Shown here in pieces: positions 33,233 through 46,700 of a DNA stretch of 64,000 nucleotides. This DNA comes from Humulus lupulus (taxonomy: Eukaryota; Streptophyta; Magnoliopsida; Rosales; Cannabaceae), in the NCBI RefSeq assembly GCF_963169125.1, contig NC_084802.1:117804903-117868902 (forward strand), given 5' to 3'. The translations under genes were made by a program, and so were the position numbers. Numbering within the stretch: the stretch's first letter is position 1; every line of letters begins with the position of its first letter. The notes under the pieces are model-generated. The model ran no database searches and had not been told where the DNA came from. It saw only the letters and a program-made list of their open reading frames with translations.

Positions 33233-35626
33233 TGTAACGCCCTACTACCTTAGAACCGTTGCCAAGTGAGGTTTAAATGTTCAATCGACTCGTTAAACGA
33301 GGTTTTTAAAACAAAAGTGTGATTAAATAGAAGTCTAGGTTGTAATCCTTAAAAAGTACTATATTTCATTAAAAGTTCAAGAGTTTAACGTTCGGGATCC
33401 CAGAACTCGGTTAATAAAATATTTACAACTCAAAACAAGTTTATAAGTAGTTAACCATCAAAATTAGGGTTTGTATAGCCATTTCTCAAAAAATATTCCC
33501 AACCAAAGCAGTCGGGCAGGGCAAACATGTACGCGCCGCCCCCACGCTCTCCGTACTCATGACTGGTTGACTTTCTCTTTGCCCTTACCTGCATCACAGA
33601 GCACCCGCGAGCCGAAGCCCAGCAAGAAAACTCAAACAGTACATAACATATGCATAATATACAGTTATTACAGCAGATAGCTCATATCTAGTCAGACAGT
33701 CCATAAAATCTAACACATACACGGCCATGCCGTCCTAGAAGCGTTACCAAGGCCTGGGATCTCGGTCTACACCGTAAGGATATCCCATGTATCCATTGGG
33801 GTCTCACCCTAACCACGAGCACTCCATGTGCTAAGTGGTATTCCCGGCCCCACTGCCGTTCTCGGCCTTCGCCGTTCCCGGCCCTTCGCCGTTCTTTCTG
33901 CTTTTGCCACATTTAGCATTCTCAAACAACAATCAGATATATAATCATTCATACTAAGCTACATCCTAGCAATGATACAATTTAGGGCCGCGCCCAGCAA
34001 TAATTCTACGGGCCCAAGCCCTGCTCTACGGGTGCTACAGTCTTCTTACCTGTATCCCGAGCCTTCTGATGCTCCAAGACTGTGAGCACGGTCTTCTAAC
34101 CTGAGCCTCTCCAAAGACCTAGTCACAACACATATAAACCATCCTTTAATACTAACCAATCCAAAACCACTTCCCGGGACCAATCCCACACTCTCGGAAT
34201 CCCCAAATTCCCAAAACAATACGTCGGAAACATCCCCCGAACCCTCGGAGCAAAAGCTCAAAATTGCAAAATCCCATGTTCTAAAAATAGCCTAGCGCCG
34301 CGGCGCTGCCCTAGAGGGCCGCAGCACCCAGCAAGTCAGAGAGCACTCCCCCTTCCCAGAAACAGCCTCGCGCCGCGGCGCCCAAGAATAGGGTCACGAC
34401 GCTACTTCGCGAACCCAGAAATCTGGGTTTTCCCTTGCATTTTTCCCGAGCTAAAACCACTCCAAATCATCCCAAACAAGTACCTAAGCCCTAAAACCAA
34501 TTCAAAACCCCAAATGAACCCTTAACAACCTATAAACATCATAAACAAACTCAATCACACAACCACACCCAAAAATTCCACTCTTGGGTTTCAAATTTCA
34601 GAAACCTAAACTATGGCTCCTAGGACTTAAACCACAGCTTGAAAAATATGCACCTTGCCTCTAAAATCTTAAACCACATCAGAAACAGAATGTGAACATG
34701 TTAGAACTCTTACCTCAATCAAAACTCAGCTTGAACTCTTCTCAATTCCAGCTTCAAACCCCTTTTCCTTTTGATTATCCTACTGAATTTTCAAGTAAAA
34801 CCAGCCACATCTCCTTTTGTTTCCCACACTTAATCTCTGTAAATTCAAGCTTAATTTCAACAAAGACAGAGCATAAATTCTTACCTTTGATCAATCCTTG
34901 CTTAAATCTGAATTTGGTTGCCTCAAACTCCCTTAATTCCCTTCTAGGTTTCAAGAATTCACCTGCCTTCTTGCCTCCCTTCCTTTCTAGCCCTTTCTCC
35001 CAAATTCAGCATAAACCCAATTTCTAGCTAAGTATTTTTCGTGTATCATTATCCCTTCAGCTGAAACAATCTATATTCCTGCCAAAAGACCATCTTGCCC
35101 TTCCTTCTAACTCCCCTTCTAACTAAACCTCAAGGTCATCCTAGACATTTCATATTCCTTGCAAATCTACCACTTTCCTGACCTAAAATCTGTTACCCTC
35201 AACAGTTACTAGTGGTTACCCAGGTTACTCAATCACCAATAACCATTAACCACAAATTCTCAACTCAACTCACAAATTTCCCCAAAGTACCCCTAGGCTC
35301 CTCCCGAGCCGGGTATAAAATCCCGTTGTGACTTTTGAGTTATCTATCTCTGTAAGACCGTCTCGGCACGTGCATCACATTAATATCACCACACCCACGT
35401 GGTACAAACCACATGATATAATTATGACATTTATGCCCTCAACGGGCTAAAATTACCAATTTACCCCTATCATGCAAACGGGGCCTACGTGCACACTTAT
35501 ACCACCTAAACATGCATTCTAATCACATATTCATTTAAATTCATATATTATCATATTAATTCACTTATTGCCCTCCAGGCATGCTAATCAGGGTCCTAAA
35601 CCTTATTAGCAACTTGGGGTGTTACA
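33233..35626 (-). repeat. Solo LTR H (2394 bp) inside element B
   Basis: TGTAACGCCCTACTACC at 33233 and GGGGTGTTACA ending at 35626. Flanks are TCAAG (33228-33232) and ACAAG (35627-35631), a target duplication with one mismatch. No internal retrotransposon sequence is present. The edges and the CCCAGCAAGAAAAC word resemble the LTR of element A, so it is probably of the same Tekay-like kind, inserted in minus orientation and reduced by LTR-LTR recombination. Confidence 0.5.
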
Positions 35627-35679
35627 ACAAGGTACTCAATTATCGTTATCATCCAGGTTGGCTCGGAGTTAATCATGCA

Positions 35680-36567
35680 GACATCTTCCTATTCAGGCTC
35701 GCTTATACTGGGTGTCGATAGATGTTCGATTGGCACGACGTTCAGCTCGTCGACCTCGGTGGATGTGGTGAGCCTGGCTAAGGCGTCTCCATTTGAATTT
35801 TGCTCTCGGGGAACCTGTTCTATCGTGTAAAATTCAAAATGCTCAAGTGCTGTCTTTGATTTTTCTAAATATGCGGCCATTCTCGTCCCACGAGCCTAGT
35901 ATTTCCCTAAGATTTGGTTGACCACCAACTGGGAGTCACTGTAGCAATGTATCACCTTAGCCTTGAGTTCCTTGGCTATTCGAAGTCCTGCCAGTAGAGC
36001 TTCGTATTCAGCCTCGTTATTTGACGCTTCGAAGTCAAATATCAAAGCGGAGTGAAACCGACTTCCTGTTGGGGTGATCAGTATTATTCCTGCCCCCGAC
36101 CCATTTTCATTGGAAGACCCATCAACAAAAAGTTTCCATAGCTCGCGGCCTGGGGTTATAACTTCATCGTTAGTCATTCCAGTGCATTCCACTATGAAGT
36201 CTGCCAGGGCCTGTCGTCTTATGGTTGTCCTTGGATGGTAGGAAATCTCGAATTTTCTGAGTTCAACGACACATTTTAGTAACCGGCCCAAGGCTTCTGG
36301 CTTGGATAAGAGTTGTCTTAGTGGTTGATCGGTTAGCACATGGATGGGGTGCGCCTGGAAGTAAGATCGGAGCTTTTGAGATGAGTTGATTAGGCTGAGA
36401 GCCAACTTCTCCATTAGGGGGTATCTCGATTCTGCCCCCAGTAACCTTTTGTTAACATAGTATATTGGTTTTTGCACCTTCTGTTCTTCTCGGACGAGCA
36501 CGGCGCTAATGGCGTGCTCGGTCGTAGCGAGATATATGTACAAAACTTCTCCTGTGGTAGGTTTCGA
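35680..36567 (-). pseudogene. Double RNase H region of element B
   Basis: First module: YYVNKRLLGAESRYPLMEKL and HPIHVLTDQPLRQLLSKPEA. Second, archaeal-type module: LWKLFVDGSSNENGSGAGII, NNEAEYEALLAGL, CYSDSQLVVNQILGKY, then after a stop EQVPREQNSNGDALARLTTS. The Asp/Glu residues of the second module (DGSS, EAEYE, SDS, DAL) are all present. The second RNase H is diagnostic of Tat elements. Solo LTR H is inserted about 60 bp after this region. Confidence 0.5.
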
Positions 36568-37493
36568 CTAGATAGGAGGCTCCGCGAGGTGCTTCTTGAG
36601 CTCTTGAAAAGCTAGCTCGCATTCTTCTGTCCGCTCGAATTTTTTGCCTCCCCTCAAAAGGTTGAAAAATGGAAGACAGCGGTCTATAGATTTCGAGATA
36701 AACCTACTTAGTGCTGCCATCCGCCCAGTCAAACTTTGGACATCCTTATGCTTTTGAGGTGATGACATATCAATTAGAGCTTGGATCTTGTCTGGATTAG
36801 CTTCTATTCCCCGGGCATTCACAATGAAGCCTAGGAACTTTCCTGACGACACTCCAAAATAGCACTTCTAGGGGTTGAGCTTCATGTCGTACCTCCGTAA
36901 CACGGCAAAGCACTCTTCCAGGTCATCCACATGGTTACTGTTATGTTTAGATTTAACTAACATATCATCAACATAAACTTCCATGTTGTTACCTATTTGC
37001 TCCGAGAACATCATGTTTACAAGTAGTTGGTATGTGGCTCCAGCATATTTGAGACCGAACGACATGACATTGTAGCAATATAGTCCTTTGTCTGTCACAA
37101 ACTCGTATGCTCTTGGTTTGGGGCGTGCATGGAAATCTGGTTATATCCAGAATAGGCGTCCATAAATGACATAAGTCCATGCCCTGCTGTGGCATCTACG
37201 AGCTGGTCGATCTGAGGTAGGGGGAAGCAGTCCTTAAGACAAGCTTTTTTGAGATCTGAATAATCAATACAGGTTCGCCACGTCCCGTTAGGTTTCGGAA
37301 CTAGCACTGGGTTTGTGACCCAATCGAGGTAGAAGGCATCTTGTATGAATCGGTTTGCCTTTAACCAGTCGATTGCTTCCTTTAGGGCCTTCACCCTGTC
37401 GTCGTCCAGGAGTCTTTGCTTTTGCTGCTTCGAGGGGAAGCTCTTGTCAATATTTAGAGCATGGCTTACCACATTCAGATTTATTCCTACCAT
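36568..37493 (-). pseudogene. Reverse transcriptase of element B
   Basis: The blocks NPVLVPKPNGTWRTCIDYSD, KACLKDCFPLPQIDQLVDA and FMDAYSGYNQISMH lie in one frame (37493-37110). YCYNVMSFGLKYAGATYQ and the catalytic MEVYVDDMLVKSK lie in another (37098-36868), so a frameshift falls near 37100. LGFIVNARGIEANPDKIQAL (36840) begins the connection domain. A stop separates this from the preceding block (KLNP*). Confidence 0.5.
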
Positions 37494-37550
37494 GTCCGAA
37501 TGTGACCATGCGAAAACATCCTAGTTCTTTTTCAAAAAGCAAATTAATTG

Positions 37551-38249
37551 CTATTTCGTTTCTTCTGGAAGGTTTTTTCCTACCTTTACTGTCTTCGGGG
37601 GGTCTACTTCTTCGAGCTTGACCTCTTCGAACTCTTCTAATGGCTCGAGGTCAACTTTTTCCTCATTTATCTCGAAGACTGTCCCATCCTTATTCTGAAT
37701 TATGACAAGTGTTTGTGCAGTTGTCTTCTTCTTTCCTCTAATGAAGAAGCTATAGCATTCCCTTCCTACGAGCTGGTCTCCTTTCGGTGTCCCAATGCCA
37801 CGAGAAGTCGGGAAATTGATGGACAAGTGCCTTTTAGACGAAACTGCCCCCAGCCCTACTAGGGCGGGTCTCCTGAGCAGTATGTTGTAGGCCGACGGTA
37901 GATCCACTACTACGAATTCCATCATCTTGGTTGCCGAGACCGGGTAGTCTCCCAAGGTTACAGGGAGTTCGATGGATCCCATACAAGCAATCCCTTCTCC
38001 TGAAAAGTCGTACAATGTTGCTGCACAAGCCTTTAGGTCACGAAGTGCAAGTCCCATCTTTTCTAAGGTGACCTTATAGAGGATATTCAATGAGCTCCCG
38101 TTATCAACCAGGACTTGGTGAACCCTCTTGTTCGCAAGCTGAAGGGTGATGATCAGCGTGTCGATGTGAGGAAACTGCACATGAGACTCGTCGTCTTCAG
38201 TAAAAGTTATAGGTTGAGATTCAACCCTTTGGTGTTTAAACTTATTCAC
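37551..38249 (-). pseudogene. Protease region of element B
   Basis: Frame 38249-37551 has HQVLVDNGSSLNILYKVTLE, the Tat-type aspartic protease active site (D-N-G-S-S), intact here, followed by YNILLRRPALVGLGAV and an acidic linker (EINEEKVDLEPLEEFEE) leading to RT. This 233-codon stretch is open, but flanking gag and RT are in other frames or broken. Compare element C, where the same Asp is Asn. Confidence 0.5.
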
Positions 38250-38419
38250 GTATCGTTTTTGAGTGTTCCTGCCCGATCCTGCAATATGAGGTCCCCCCGA
38301 GATGGTTACAAAATCTTCTCCATCAATTAGACGGGGGCGCTCGTCCTCCCTAGTTCAGGAGTTACTGTTTTGGGCAGGCGGTGCTGCAGCTACCCTCTGG
38401 ATGGTAGAAGCCTGATTGG

Positions 38420-40512
38420 GGTTTTGGTTCCTTACATATTGCCTGAAATACCCCTCGAGATCAGGCCTTCAATCTCGTCCTTTAGTTGCCTACATTCATC
38501 GATTGTATGTCTGATATCTCTATGGAATCTATAGTATTTGCTAGAGTCTCTCTTCGCTTTCTGGTTCCTCATGGGGTCCGGACGCCTGAAAGGGACCTGA
38601 TTCTCATTAGCCAGGTAGATATTCTCTCGAGATTCATTGAGCTCGGTATACACTTTGTACATGGAGAAATATCTTTCCCTTTTTTCTTCTTTCCCCCTTC
38701 CGCCTTGGGATTATTCCCTTCATTCTTCTTTCTTTCATAAAGGTTGTCCACAGGGGTTTTGAGGCCGTAGGATCTGCCAAGGTCGAGGCAGAGTTTATGT
38801 TTGTTGTTGTAGTTACAGGCTGAGAGGCCATATTCAATGCTGACCTCGCCTCTTCTACATTAACAAACCTCTGAGCTCATCGATTGAACTCGGTTAAGGA
38901 CCTCACGGGTTTCCTCTGCATATCTTCCCAGAGAGGGCTTCCAGGCATTACTCCAGATCGGACAGCCATTAAATGGCCGCTGTCATCTACGTCACGAGCT
39001 CGGGCAACTTCCAAATTGAACCTTATAAGGTAACTTTTTAATGTTTCATTCGACTGCTGTCGGACATTGGTCAAGGCAGACGCCTCGGGCCTTATTCCAA
39101 TCATGGCCTTGAATTGCTACTTGAAATCTCTAGACAATTGATCCTAAGAAGCAATCGAATGCCTCTTATATATTTCAAACCAGTTTTTTACTGGTGTTGT
39201 GAGCGAGGCTAGAAACAGCATGCATCTGAGCTCGTAGCCCACATTACTCGCTCTCATAATTGTATTGAATGTACTCAAATGACTGTATGGATTGAAATTC
39301 CCATCAAATGGTGGGATATGAGGAATTCAAAATCCTTGAGGAAACGGGGTGTTGGAAATATGGGGGGCGAAGGGCTCGAGTTCCTTGTCGAGCTCTTCAT
39401 CCCGATCTTATCAATGGGGGGGCTGACTTGAAACTGGTTATTATTGATCACAATTCCAGCTTCTCTCCTCCGCATATGGTTCTTGCATCCATTGAGGTGA
39501 TTTCTCAGGTCTGGGTTCGAGGGGTTATCATTACCCCGATTTTGGTTCATGTGTTCTTGTAAATCTAGGTGATCCCTTCGATTCCCAGTATTTCGGCATC
39601 CTTGGTCATATATACTGACCGATCTCGTGTTTCTCGAGCTTTCACTGACATGGCTCGGTGCGCGGTCGTTTCGAGATGGGTTCCTTTCTTGTTGCCTTGT
39701 CTCAATAGTATGAGACCGAGACATTTGGCTTCTCATGGGTTGGGTACCTCTATGCTCCCTAGCAGTCTCCTTATTCCCATGTTTGTGCCCAAATCGCCTT
39801 TCCCTATCACCTCGAGTCGGTTGCGTGTTTCTTCGAGTTGGTGAAGGTTACCTTATCGGCGACGGTGGGTGCCTTATGGGTGATGGTGGCTGCCATCTAT
39901 TACGAGACCTAGAAGGTCCCATGTTTGCCTGAGCTGGTTCAGGAACGTTCTGCGTTTTACAAGGTTTTGGGTCCGAGCCTCCGTGGGGGCTCGGTTATTC
40001 CCTATCTCGGCTAGTACCTCTGCAGTTGAGTTGGCAGGAGCTCCAGCCCGGGTACTTCTATGGGGCCTTGAGGGAGCAGAATGTTCTGCAGGTGGCAGAG
40101 GTTGCTCCGTCCTTCGGGTGGTAGCATTTCTGCGAGGTCACCCACGAGGCCTGCACGGTGGAACATGAACATCTCATGCAGGCGGAGCTTGGGCCTTTGG
40201 CAGAGGAGGGGGATGAGCTACCTGCGCCTCGGTAGCCAATTTGGCCAGCTCTTCGTTACGTTTCTTGGCCTCTGCCAACTGCCTTTGCAGTTGACGATTT
40301 TCAAGCTCCACAATAGGGACATACCGTTTTAGATTATAATACATGTCCCCGTCGTCCCTGGGGGCAGGTGGTGCCAGTGGTCCTCGAGAGTCAGAGGACC
40401 CACTCCTCTCATCAGGGTCCAAATTCATCATGGGCTGCTTTCCATCACGTCTGGGGTAGTCAGCTTCCTCTAAGATTTCCTCCTTAACAACATTGGGATC
40501 ATTTGCGGCCAT
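38420..40512 (-). pseudogene. gag of element B
   Basis: The start ATG is at 40512-40510 (MAANDPNVVKEEILEEADYP). An N-terminal heptad-like stretch (ENRQLQRQLAEAKKRNEELA, about 40290) is followed by a Pro/Arg-rich region, a capsid block (TNVRQQSNETLKSYLIRFN, about 39060; SPLWEDMQRKPVRSLTEFNR) and a knuckle-type motif near 38540 (FHRDIRHTIDECRQLKDEIE), where the first Cys of the family is Tyr. Several frame changes separate the blocks, so it cannot encode one protein. Confidence 0.5.
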
Positions 40513-40568
40513 AGTAGATTCAGGGAGGCTTCTTCGACTGAATAGACTTACGCACGTACTGTTTAATG

Positions 40569-40587
40569 CTCTCAATGAAAGCACCAA
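40569..40587 (-). promoter_or_regulatory. Primer-binding site of element B
   Basis: The minus strand reads TTGGTGCTTTCATTGAGAGC two to three bases inside the LTR, the same primer site as in element C and nearly the same as in F. I do not assign the tRNA with confidence. Confidence 0.5.
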
Positions 40588-40589
40588 AC

Positions 40590-41407
40590 CGTTGACGCCA
40601 TTTTTCGTCAACTTAAATCGTAGAGCAATTAAACAATGTGAACTATGAAGCGAATGAATAATGAAAAAAAACAAGAAGGTTTTTACGTGGTTCAACATTT
40701 AATTATGCCTAGTCCACGAGTCTATGTTATTAAGACTTAGAGTTTGCTAGAAATTCTTCAAAGATGAATTACTCAGTGCTTTCTCTAAAGCAATGAGAAA
40801 TCTATCCTCTACAAGTGGTCATTCCTCCTTTATTTATAGGGAGGGTTACAGAGTTCATTCCCACATATTTCGGGAAGATATTCTATATATCAATTCAAAT
40901 AATGACATTAACTGCAATATCTCCTATATACATGGAAACATCCCATAAGAATCGAGAACATATAACAGACTAAATAGTATCCCTTAAATATTGGGATTAC
41001 ACAACAATAAATATGTTCACACGTAATGGGCTATCCCAGGTGACTCATCAGGTCTTCGAGATCAGCAATCGGCGTTGTGACTGTCAAGACTTATGGAACT
41101 GTTATGAACTTGTCACCCAACTTCAAGACATGCTCGAAGTAGATAGATACTGTCGAAGCTATCACACCCGAGCTTGCACTTCCCAAGCTCGGCCTATTTT
41201 ATCTGAAGACAAACAGTAACAGATGCATCCCAGTGTCGTGCCATTCGAACTCAGAAAATAGCTCAAGGTTACACATCTTCGAGGTCATAGTTTTACTTCA
41301 GAGATTTTACAGCTGGACCAAAAGATGTTTTCATACGTTTCGAGCTCACACCTGATGAGCCCAATTTTCGGGGCCATAACCTCTTGTCTCGAAATCTGGG
41401 TGTAACA
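40590..41407 (-). repeat. 5' LTR of element B (818 bp)
   Basis: Matches the left LTR throughout, with a few small indels. Its inner end has CG instead of TG (CGTTGACGCC at 40590), a single transition. It is followed inward by the primer site. Confidence 0.5.
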
Positions 41408-41475
41408 GTGACAAATCACATTTTGTCACATTAATTAATCTAACATTATATTATATGAAATAATATAACAGTGGC

Positions 41476-43729
41476 AAGTTGGACATGTATAGCTACACGT
41501 GTATTCATGAGGACCATATAGCTGTTGGAAGATTTAATGTTTTTTTGTTTAGTCATTTTAATTAGTGTTTTATTTTAAAAGTAAATGTTGTTGGATTTTG
41601 TTATTATTTTCAAGACATTTGTTATGTTGCACTTTTCAAAACTAGGATCCCATCTGAATTATTTTATTTTCAAGAAAAAAACAACATTTATGTTTTTATG
41701 TTTCAACATTAGTTCTCTGTGGGATCCTAGTTGAAACATAAATCAAAATTAAATTGAATTTCATGAGCTGTTATGTTGAATTGATTTTGATGTACAACTC
41801 CAAACGTTCAAATTGATGAAAATGCAAAAACAAAAAATTGGTTGTCAGCGACCTAGGTCTTGGCCTAAGCCTTTCTAGGCAGCGGCGGTAAGTCTTTGAC
41901 TCCAGGCCGCGACCTAAAGCTTGTAACCTCCCAATTTTTGCACTTTTCCACAAATTCGTCCAAACTCTTCTCCTTTTGATTTTGTAACTTCCATACACTT
42001 AATGAGAGTCAAAATCACTTATCCAATAATTATTCAACATAGTTGCTCATAAAATTCAATTTGGAAATGTGTAATTCTTTATTTTACACATTAATAGGTG
42101 ATCTTTTGGATGATACACATGGTTATTGATTTTGTAAGATGTGTAACATCCAAAAGTATGTTTCAAATTTGGAACACTCATTTATCCCACTTATTTTTAT
42201 CTCTCAAATATTGTTACAAAATGTGACAAACTCATTTTGTCACACTTATTTAATCTAACAATATATTATTAATAAATAATAGAACATCCCCCACAAGATT
42301 AAATAATATTTCTTTTGTAACACTTATTTAATCATTCAAACATTATATTAAGAATATAATATTCCCCCACTTGATTAAATAATTATTCGCTCTATAAAAC
42401 CATTGTATAAGTGCATAAATTAAAATGTATTTCCACTTGACTGTTACCTTAGAGTAATTTAACAAAGTTTGTTGAAATTTTGGTTGTCGAAGCATTGAAC
42501 CACTATTCCTTGATAACAAATTGGTGATAATACACACACATTTTCTATGCTCACTTGAGAAACACTTGTCTCGCTTTGCACCATTAATGGTCATGTGCAC
42601 ATTCCATTCATGAACATTCTTGATAATGAACTCTCAATTCTCATGAGAGGTGGTACCACCCCAAAGTACACATAGGTGGAACTTTTATAGTATCTTGTTA
42701 TTCTTAAGATATTTGTCATCTCAAGAGTATGTTACATTAAAAAAAAACCCTTCGGTTTTAACCCTCCAATAAGTAACACTTAGTACTTATATCTCAGATG
42801 GGACAATTTAAGTACTATACACATTCACTTAGTTAACTTGTTATTATTGAGTAACTAGTATTGAGATAGGTTACCATCAATTGTGAATCTCTTTACAGAG
42901 TTTACGTCCCATCCCTCCAGATGTAGAAATGATTCCATTTTGAATCATTTTTTCTTTTATTATGCATGCATCTCTCATTATTTTATTCAAACTTTGTGCT
43001 AGCTATAGTTTGAATAAAATAGTTACACCTTTATCAATATAGTGAGTTTGACCATAGTCAACTCCCACACTATTTTCACATTTCAATACTCAAGATAAAC
43101 ATATTTTCTTGAATATTAATTCTAGAAACCTCTTTGTTTCTATAACTTTCTTTATGTTTTAAATTGATTCTATCTTGAACCAAATATCTCACAAACAAGA
43201 ACTTTAGACAACAAGCATGTCTCCATTATTCATTTTATACCCATATAGCTAAAATAATTTAGAATGTGGAATTCTAAATAACATTTATTTTCAACAAAAT
43301 GATTAACTTTGGAGCATCACCCCCACATTTGTCACATAAAATGATAATAAAATATCAATTTAAAATAGAAATATCTTCATTCCTATTAAGACTTTTACAT
43401 TATCCTCCAAGATAATACTTGGACTTATAATTTATAAAATTCATCAAGAATCCTTAAACCACATGATAAACTCACAATAGATCAAAGTAAAAAAAAAACC
43501 TCAATGTTAGTTTATTTTGACTCATTTACTTGCAAAATCAAGACACATCCCTTTGAAAGTAACCTTCACTTGGTTATCTTTCTTTTATATATTTCACAAG
43601 ATAAAATAAGTAAACACAAATACCATCTGAAAATTTCTCCAGCAAATAATCACTAATTTTCACTTTTAGTTGTCTAAATAATCTCAAAATCACTTAAGCA
43701 ACTTTTGTGCATCTTCTAAGAGTCTATTT
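41476..43729. other. Non-coding AT-rich region
   Basis: No gene found. 41850-42255 contains pieces reminiscent of solo LTR G (GCGGCC-rich words, then ACATTTTGTCACA-like and TTAATCTAACA words), so it may be a diverged copy of the same LTR family. 42360-43700 has many short words such as CCCCACTTGATTAAATAA but no clear borders. Confidence 0.5.
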
Positions 43730-46700
43730 TGTTAGAATATTTATTTAGATGGTATATAAAATCAATTTGTTACAACTAATTGATTTAATATATCAAAGTC
43801 AACATTTTATTTAATTGACAAAATATTCTAATTAATGGTGAACATTTTTTGTTACCCGATTTTGCATATCCCAACTGATTGAGATAATATCTCAATTTGT
43901 GACAGAGACTCTGATGGTAGGTATCACTCTATAAATATAGAGTACCGGTCCCCAAGCTCACTCCTTATTCTGACTTTAAGTAACTCCATCTAAAAGAGTT
44001 AGTGAGAGCTTGAAAGTCTGTGTACTTGTTCTAATTTCTGTTTCTTTTCTTTTGTATATCTAAAGTGTAAAACGCCCTTAACTAGTACTTAATAAAACAT
44101 TCACATTTTCATTGATCTATAAAATAAAGCCATTTATTATAAAGGTTTCAATGGGGTCTTGCTTAAAAACATGCAAGTTGGGCCCAATAGTTTTTAAAAG
44201 AAAATATCAGTTTTTATGCAAAGTTCTAAAACAACCAATAATTCAAGTCTTACTCATAAGTTAAAAAAAAAAAAGTCTCATAAAACATAACATTATTAAA
44301 AATGGCGTTTTTTTATTTGATCGTTTTACGTCCATAGGATGCCCCCACACCATACACACCAGGACGATAGAACTTCCCACATCACCACGCGTGCCACAGA
44401 GAAAACCTATTTGCCACCTGGAAGGGAAAGTAAGGGGGTGAGCTAAAAGCCCAGTAAGGAAGTACAAACAACAAGCAAGTAAGATACAACAATTTACAAA
44501 CACTATCATTCATCTTATACATCATAGCATCATCATAAAATTGGCATCAGTATCATAAACATAAACATATTGCCACCGTCATATCATAAACATCATAACA
44601 AAATCATAAATATCATAACATCATAACATAATCATAAATATCATAACATCATAACAAAATCATAAACAAACATCATAACATAATCATAAACAATTCCTTG
44701 TGAACATGGTCCGCTAACTTGTCCATGCCACCCTTTGAGGTAAACAAGAGTCTCTGGTCCTTGAATAACCTCGGCGCGTCCGCCCATGGAGTTACGTCTT
44801 CATATCCTTAGTAACTCGGGTTACGTCTTCTTTATCCTTAGCAACCTATTTTGATGTGTCGCATTCATCACGCTAACATCCATTCATATCATACAATATT
44901 CATACAAGCCAACATATCATCACATTATGTCATTCATAACTTTTCATTCACGCAACAGTCTTAGCATTCATAATATAACAAACATAAATTCTATCTAACT
45001 TCCTTACCTCAGGTCCAAGCTAAGTAAAACCACAACTTCTCAATGAGCCTATACCATGATCAAAACGACATTTCTTAGTTGCATATAATTACTATTTTGC
45101 CCTTTCATACAACTCATGTGTGCATGGGTCATGCACACATGGTGAGAGTTACACACAACATACAAATATGCTTAGTTACACATAAGGTCATAAAAAGAAT
45201 AATGCTCATTCTACCTATATTGCATGCATGATCCTTCTATAAAAACTACATGATTGCATAATAGACATAAATTTGGACGTAAAAATGAATTTGCATGTAA
45301 CATGCATACGTGAGAACGTTGCGTAATTGTGGCGTTTAAAACGATAATTCTATGCGTCTTACTTCTATCGTTTTAAAAATAAAAGACTTGTAGAATGTGT
45401 TGTTTACCATTGTTCATCTTCTAAAAATTACTAGGTTGATTAAATCTCCCGAGACATTCTTTTTTTTTTATTTCATAAAAACAATTTTATATAGCCATTA
45501 AGAAAATGTAAAAGACCCGTTTATTATTTTCAAATTACAAAGAAAGCAAAGGCATTGGAAATTATTTTAAAAAGAAAAATACCTATGATTACCATGTTTC
45601 CTTAGAACAATAACAATTTAATTTAAGTTAATAGAATTTCATAATTTGATGTGAGAAAAATAATAATATTAAGTTTGGAAAAAATATATTTTATTTGAGT
45701 TATTTTTAATACTTAATTTTATGTAACACAAATTCATATGTGAAAATTAAATAACTATTTAAAACTTTTTAAACTAAACTTTCAGCCATTTTTTAAAAAT
45801 CGCAAGTGAATTAAATTAAATCCAACATTTTTCTTAATCGAATTAAAGAAAATCATAACTTGTAAAATAACCACTCATATTATATTAAAAACATCACTTT
45901 TAAATTTTACCATTGTTTAGGTTATTTATTTATTTCAAAATACCAATCAAATTCATGTTATTGAAACACACTTTACATTTTTTAAAAAAATTCCAACAAT
46001 CAAATTTATCATTAAAATCACCATCTTTATTTTTAAAACTCATATTTTCTAAAAAGTATAACAAAAAAATCTGTAGATAATTATTTGTGAATTAATATAC
46101 CATTTTATTTTCAGAAATACCACTTATCATTAGAGTCATTCTTATGCATACATATCATTATTTCATCAATCTTTTCACCATTTATTCACAAAATCAGCAA
46201 GCATAAATTACCATGAATTTTATCTATTACCTCATACCTCATAAAATTCATACAAGATCATTCATGTTTCATTAACACAATAATTCACAAATACTAACAT
46301 ACTCTTATTATACAAATAATTCAAAGAACATATCTAACACATATTCATATTCAACCTTATAAAACCTTATTCTTTTTTTTTTCTAATGAGTTCATGCATG
46401 TAACCAAACAAAATAATAATACAACATGCATGAATATCATAACACAAATCCTTATATATGCTTTTATATTAAACCTAACATGTTCCTATTATTTTTCATG
46501 CATACCATAATATATTGCTTCATAATCTCATATACACCCTATCATGTTTCTAGATTCACAATTGATCTAAAACATATAAGAAAACAATCATGCTTGAACA
46601 TCACCCCTAGGCCGAAACACCTAGGATACCCAACAATAATGTACACAAAAATCCTCTTCTATAAACACATGAAACCTAGCATGTTTTCTAACATGTAAAT

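Larger units (their letters stand above)
26145..41407 (-). mobile_element. Element B: Tat-lineage Ty3/gypsy retrotransposon, decayed
   Basis: Complete in outline: 5' LTR 41407-40590, gag, protease, RT, double RNase H and integrase on the minus strand, then a tandem-repeat zone and an antisense gene (plus strand, 27239-30758), and a 3' LTR 26965-26145. A perfect target duplication GTGAC lies at 26140-26144 and 41408-41412. A 2.4-kb solo LTR (H) interrupts it between RNase H and integrase. The two LTRs differ at roughly 60 of about 818 positions by eye (near 7%), so it is much older than element C. Frameshifts and stops are frequent. Confidence 0.5.
25238..41470 (-). repeat. Solo LTR G, split by element B
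   Basis: Two parts, 25238-26144 and 41413-41470, make an LTR of about 965 bp once B and one target duplication are removed. On the minus strand it starts TGTTATATTATTTC and ends CTCTAATA (canonical CA probably mutated to TA). Flanking 5-bp repeats GTGGC lie at 25233-25237 and 41471-41475. A minus-strand TATA box (CTCTATAAATAGGAGCC, about 25671-25687) fits an LTR promoter. No internal retrotransposon sequence flanks it, so it reads as a solo LTR of an unassigned family. The borders depend on the GTGGC match. Confidence 0.5.

Noticed and set aside
44525..44695. Regular short repeats resembling an array of repeats and spacers
   Set aside because: These are drifting CATCATAACA-type simple repeats without constant repeat/spacer lengths; not a CRISPR array, and the genome is a plant.
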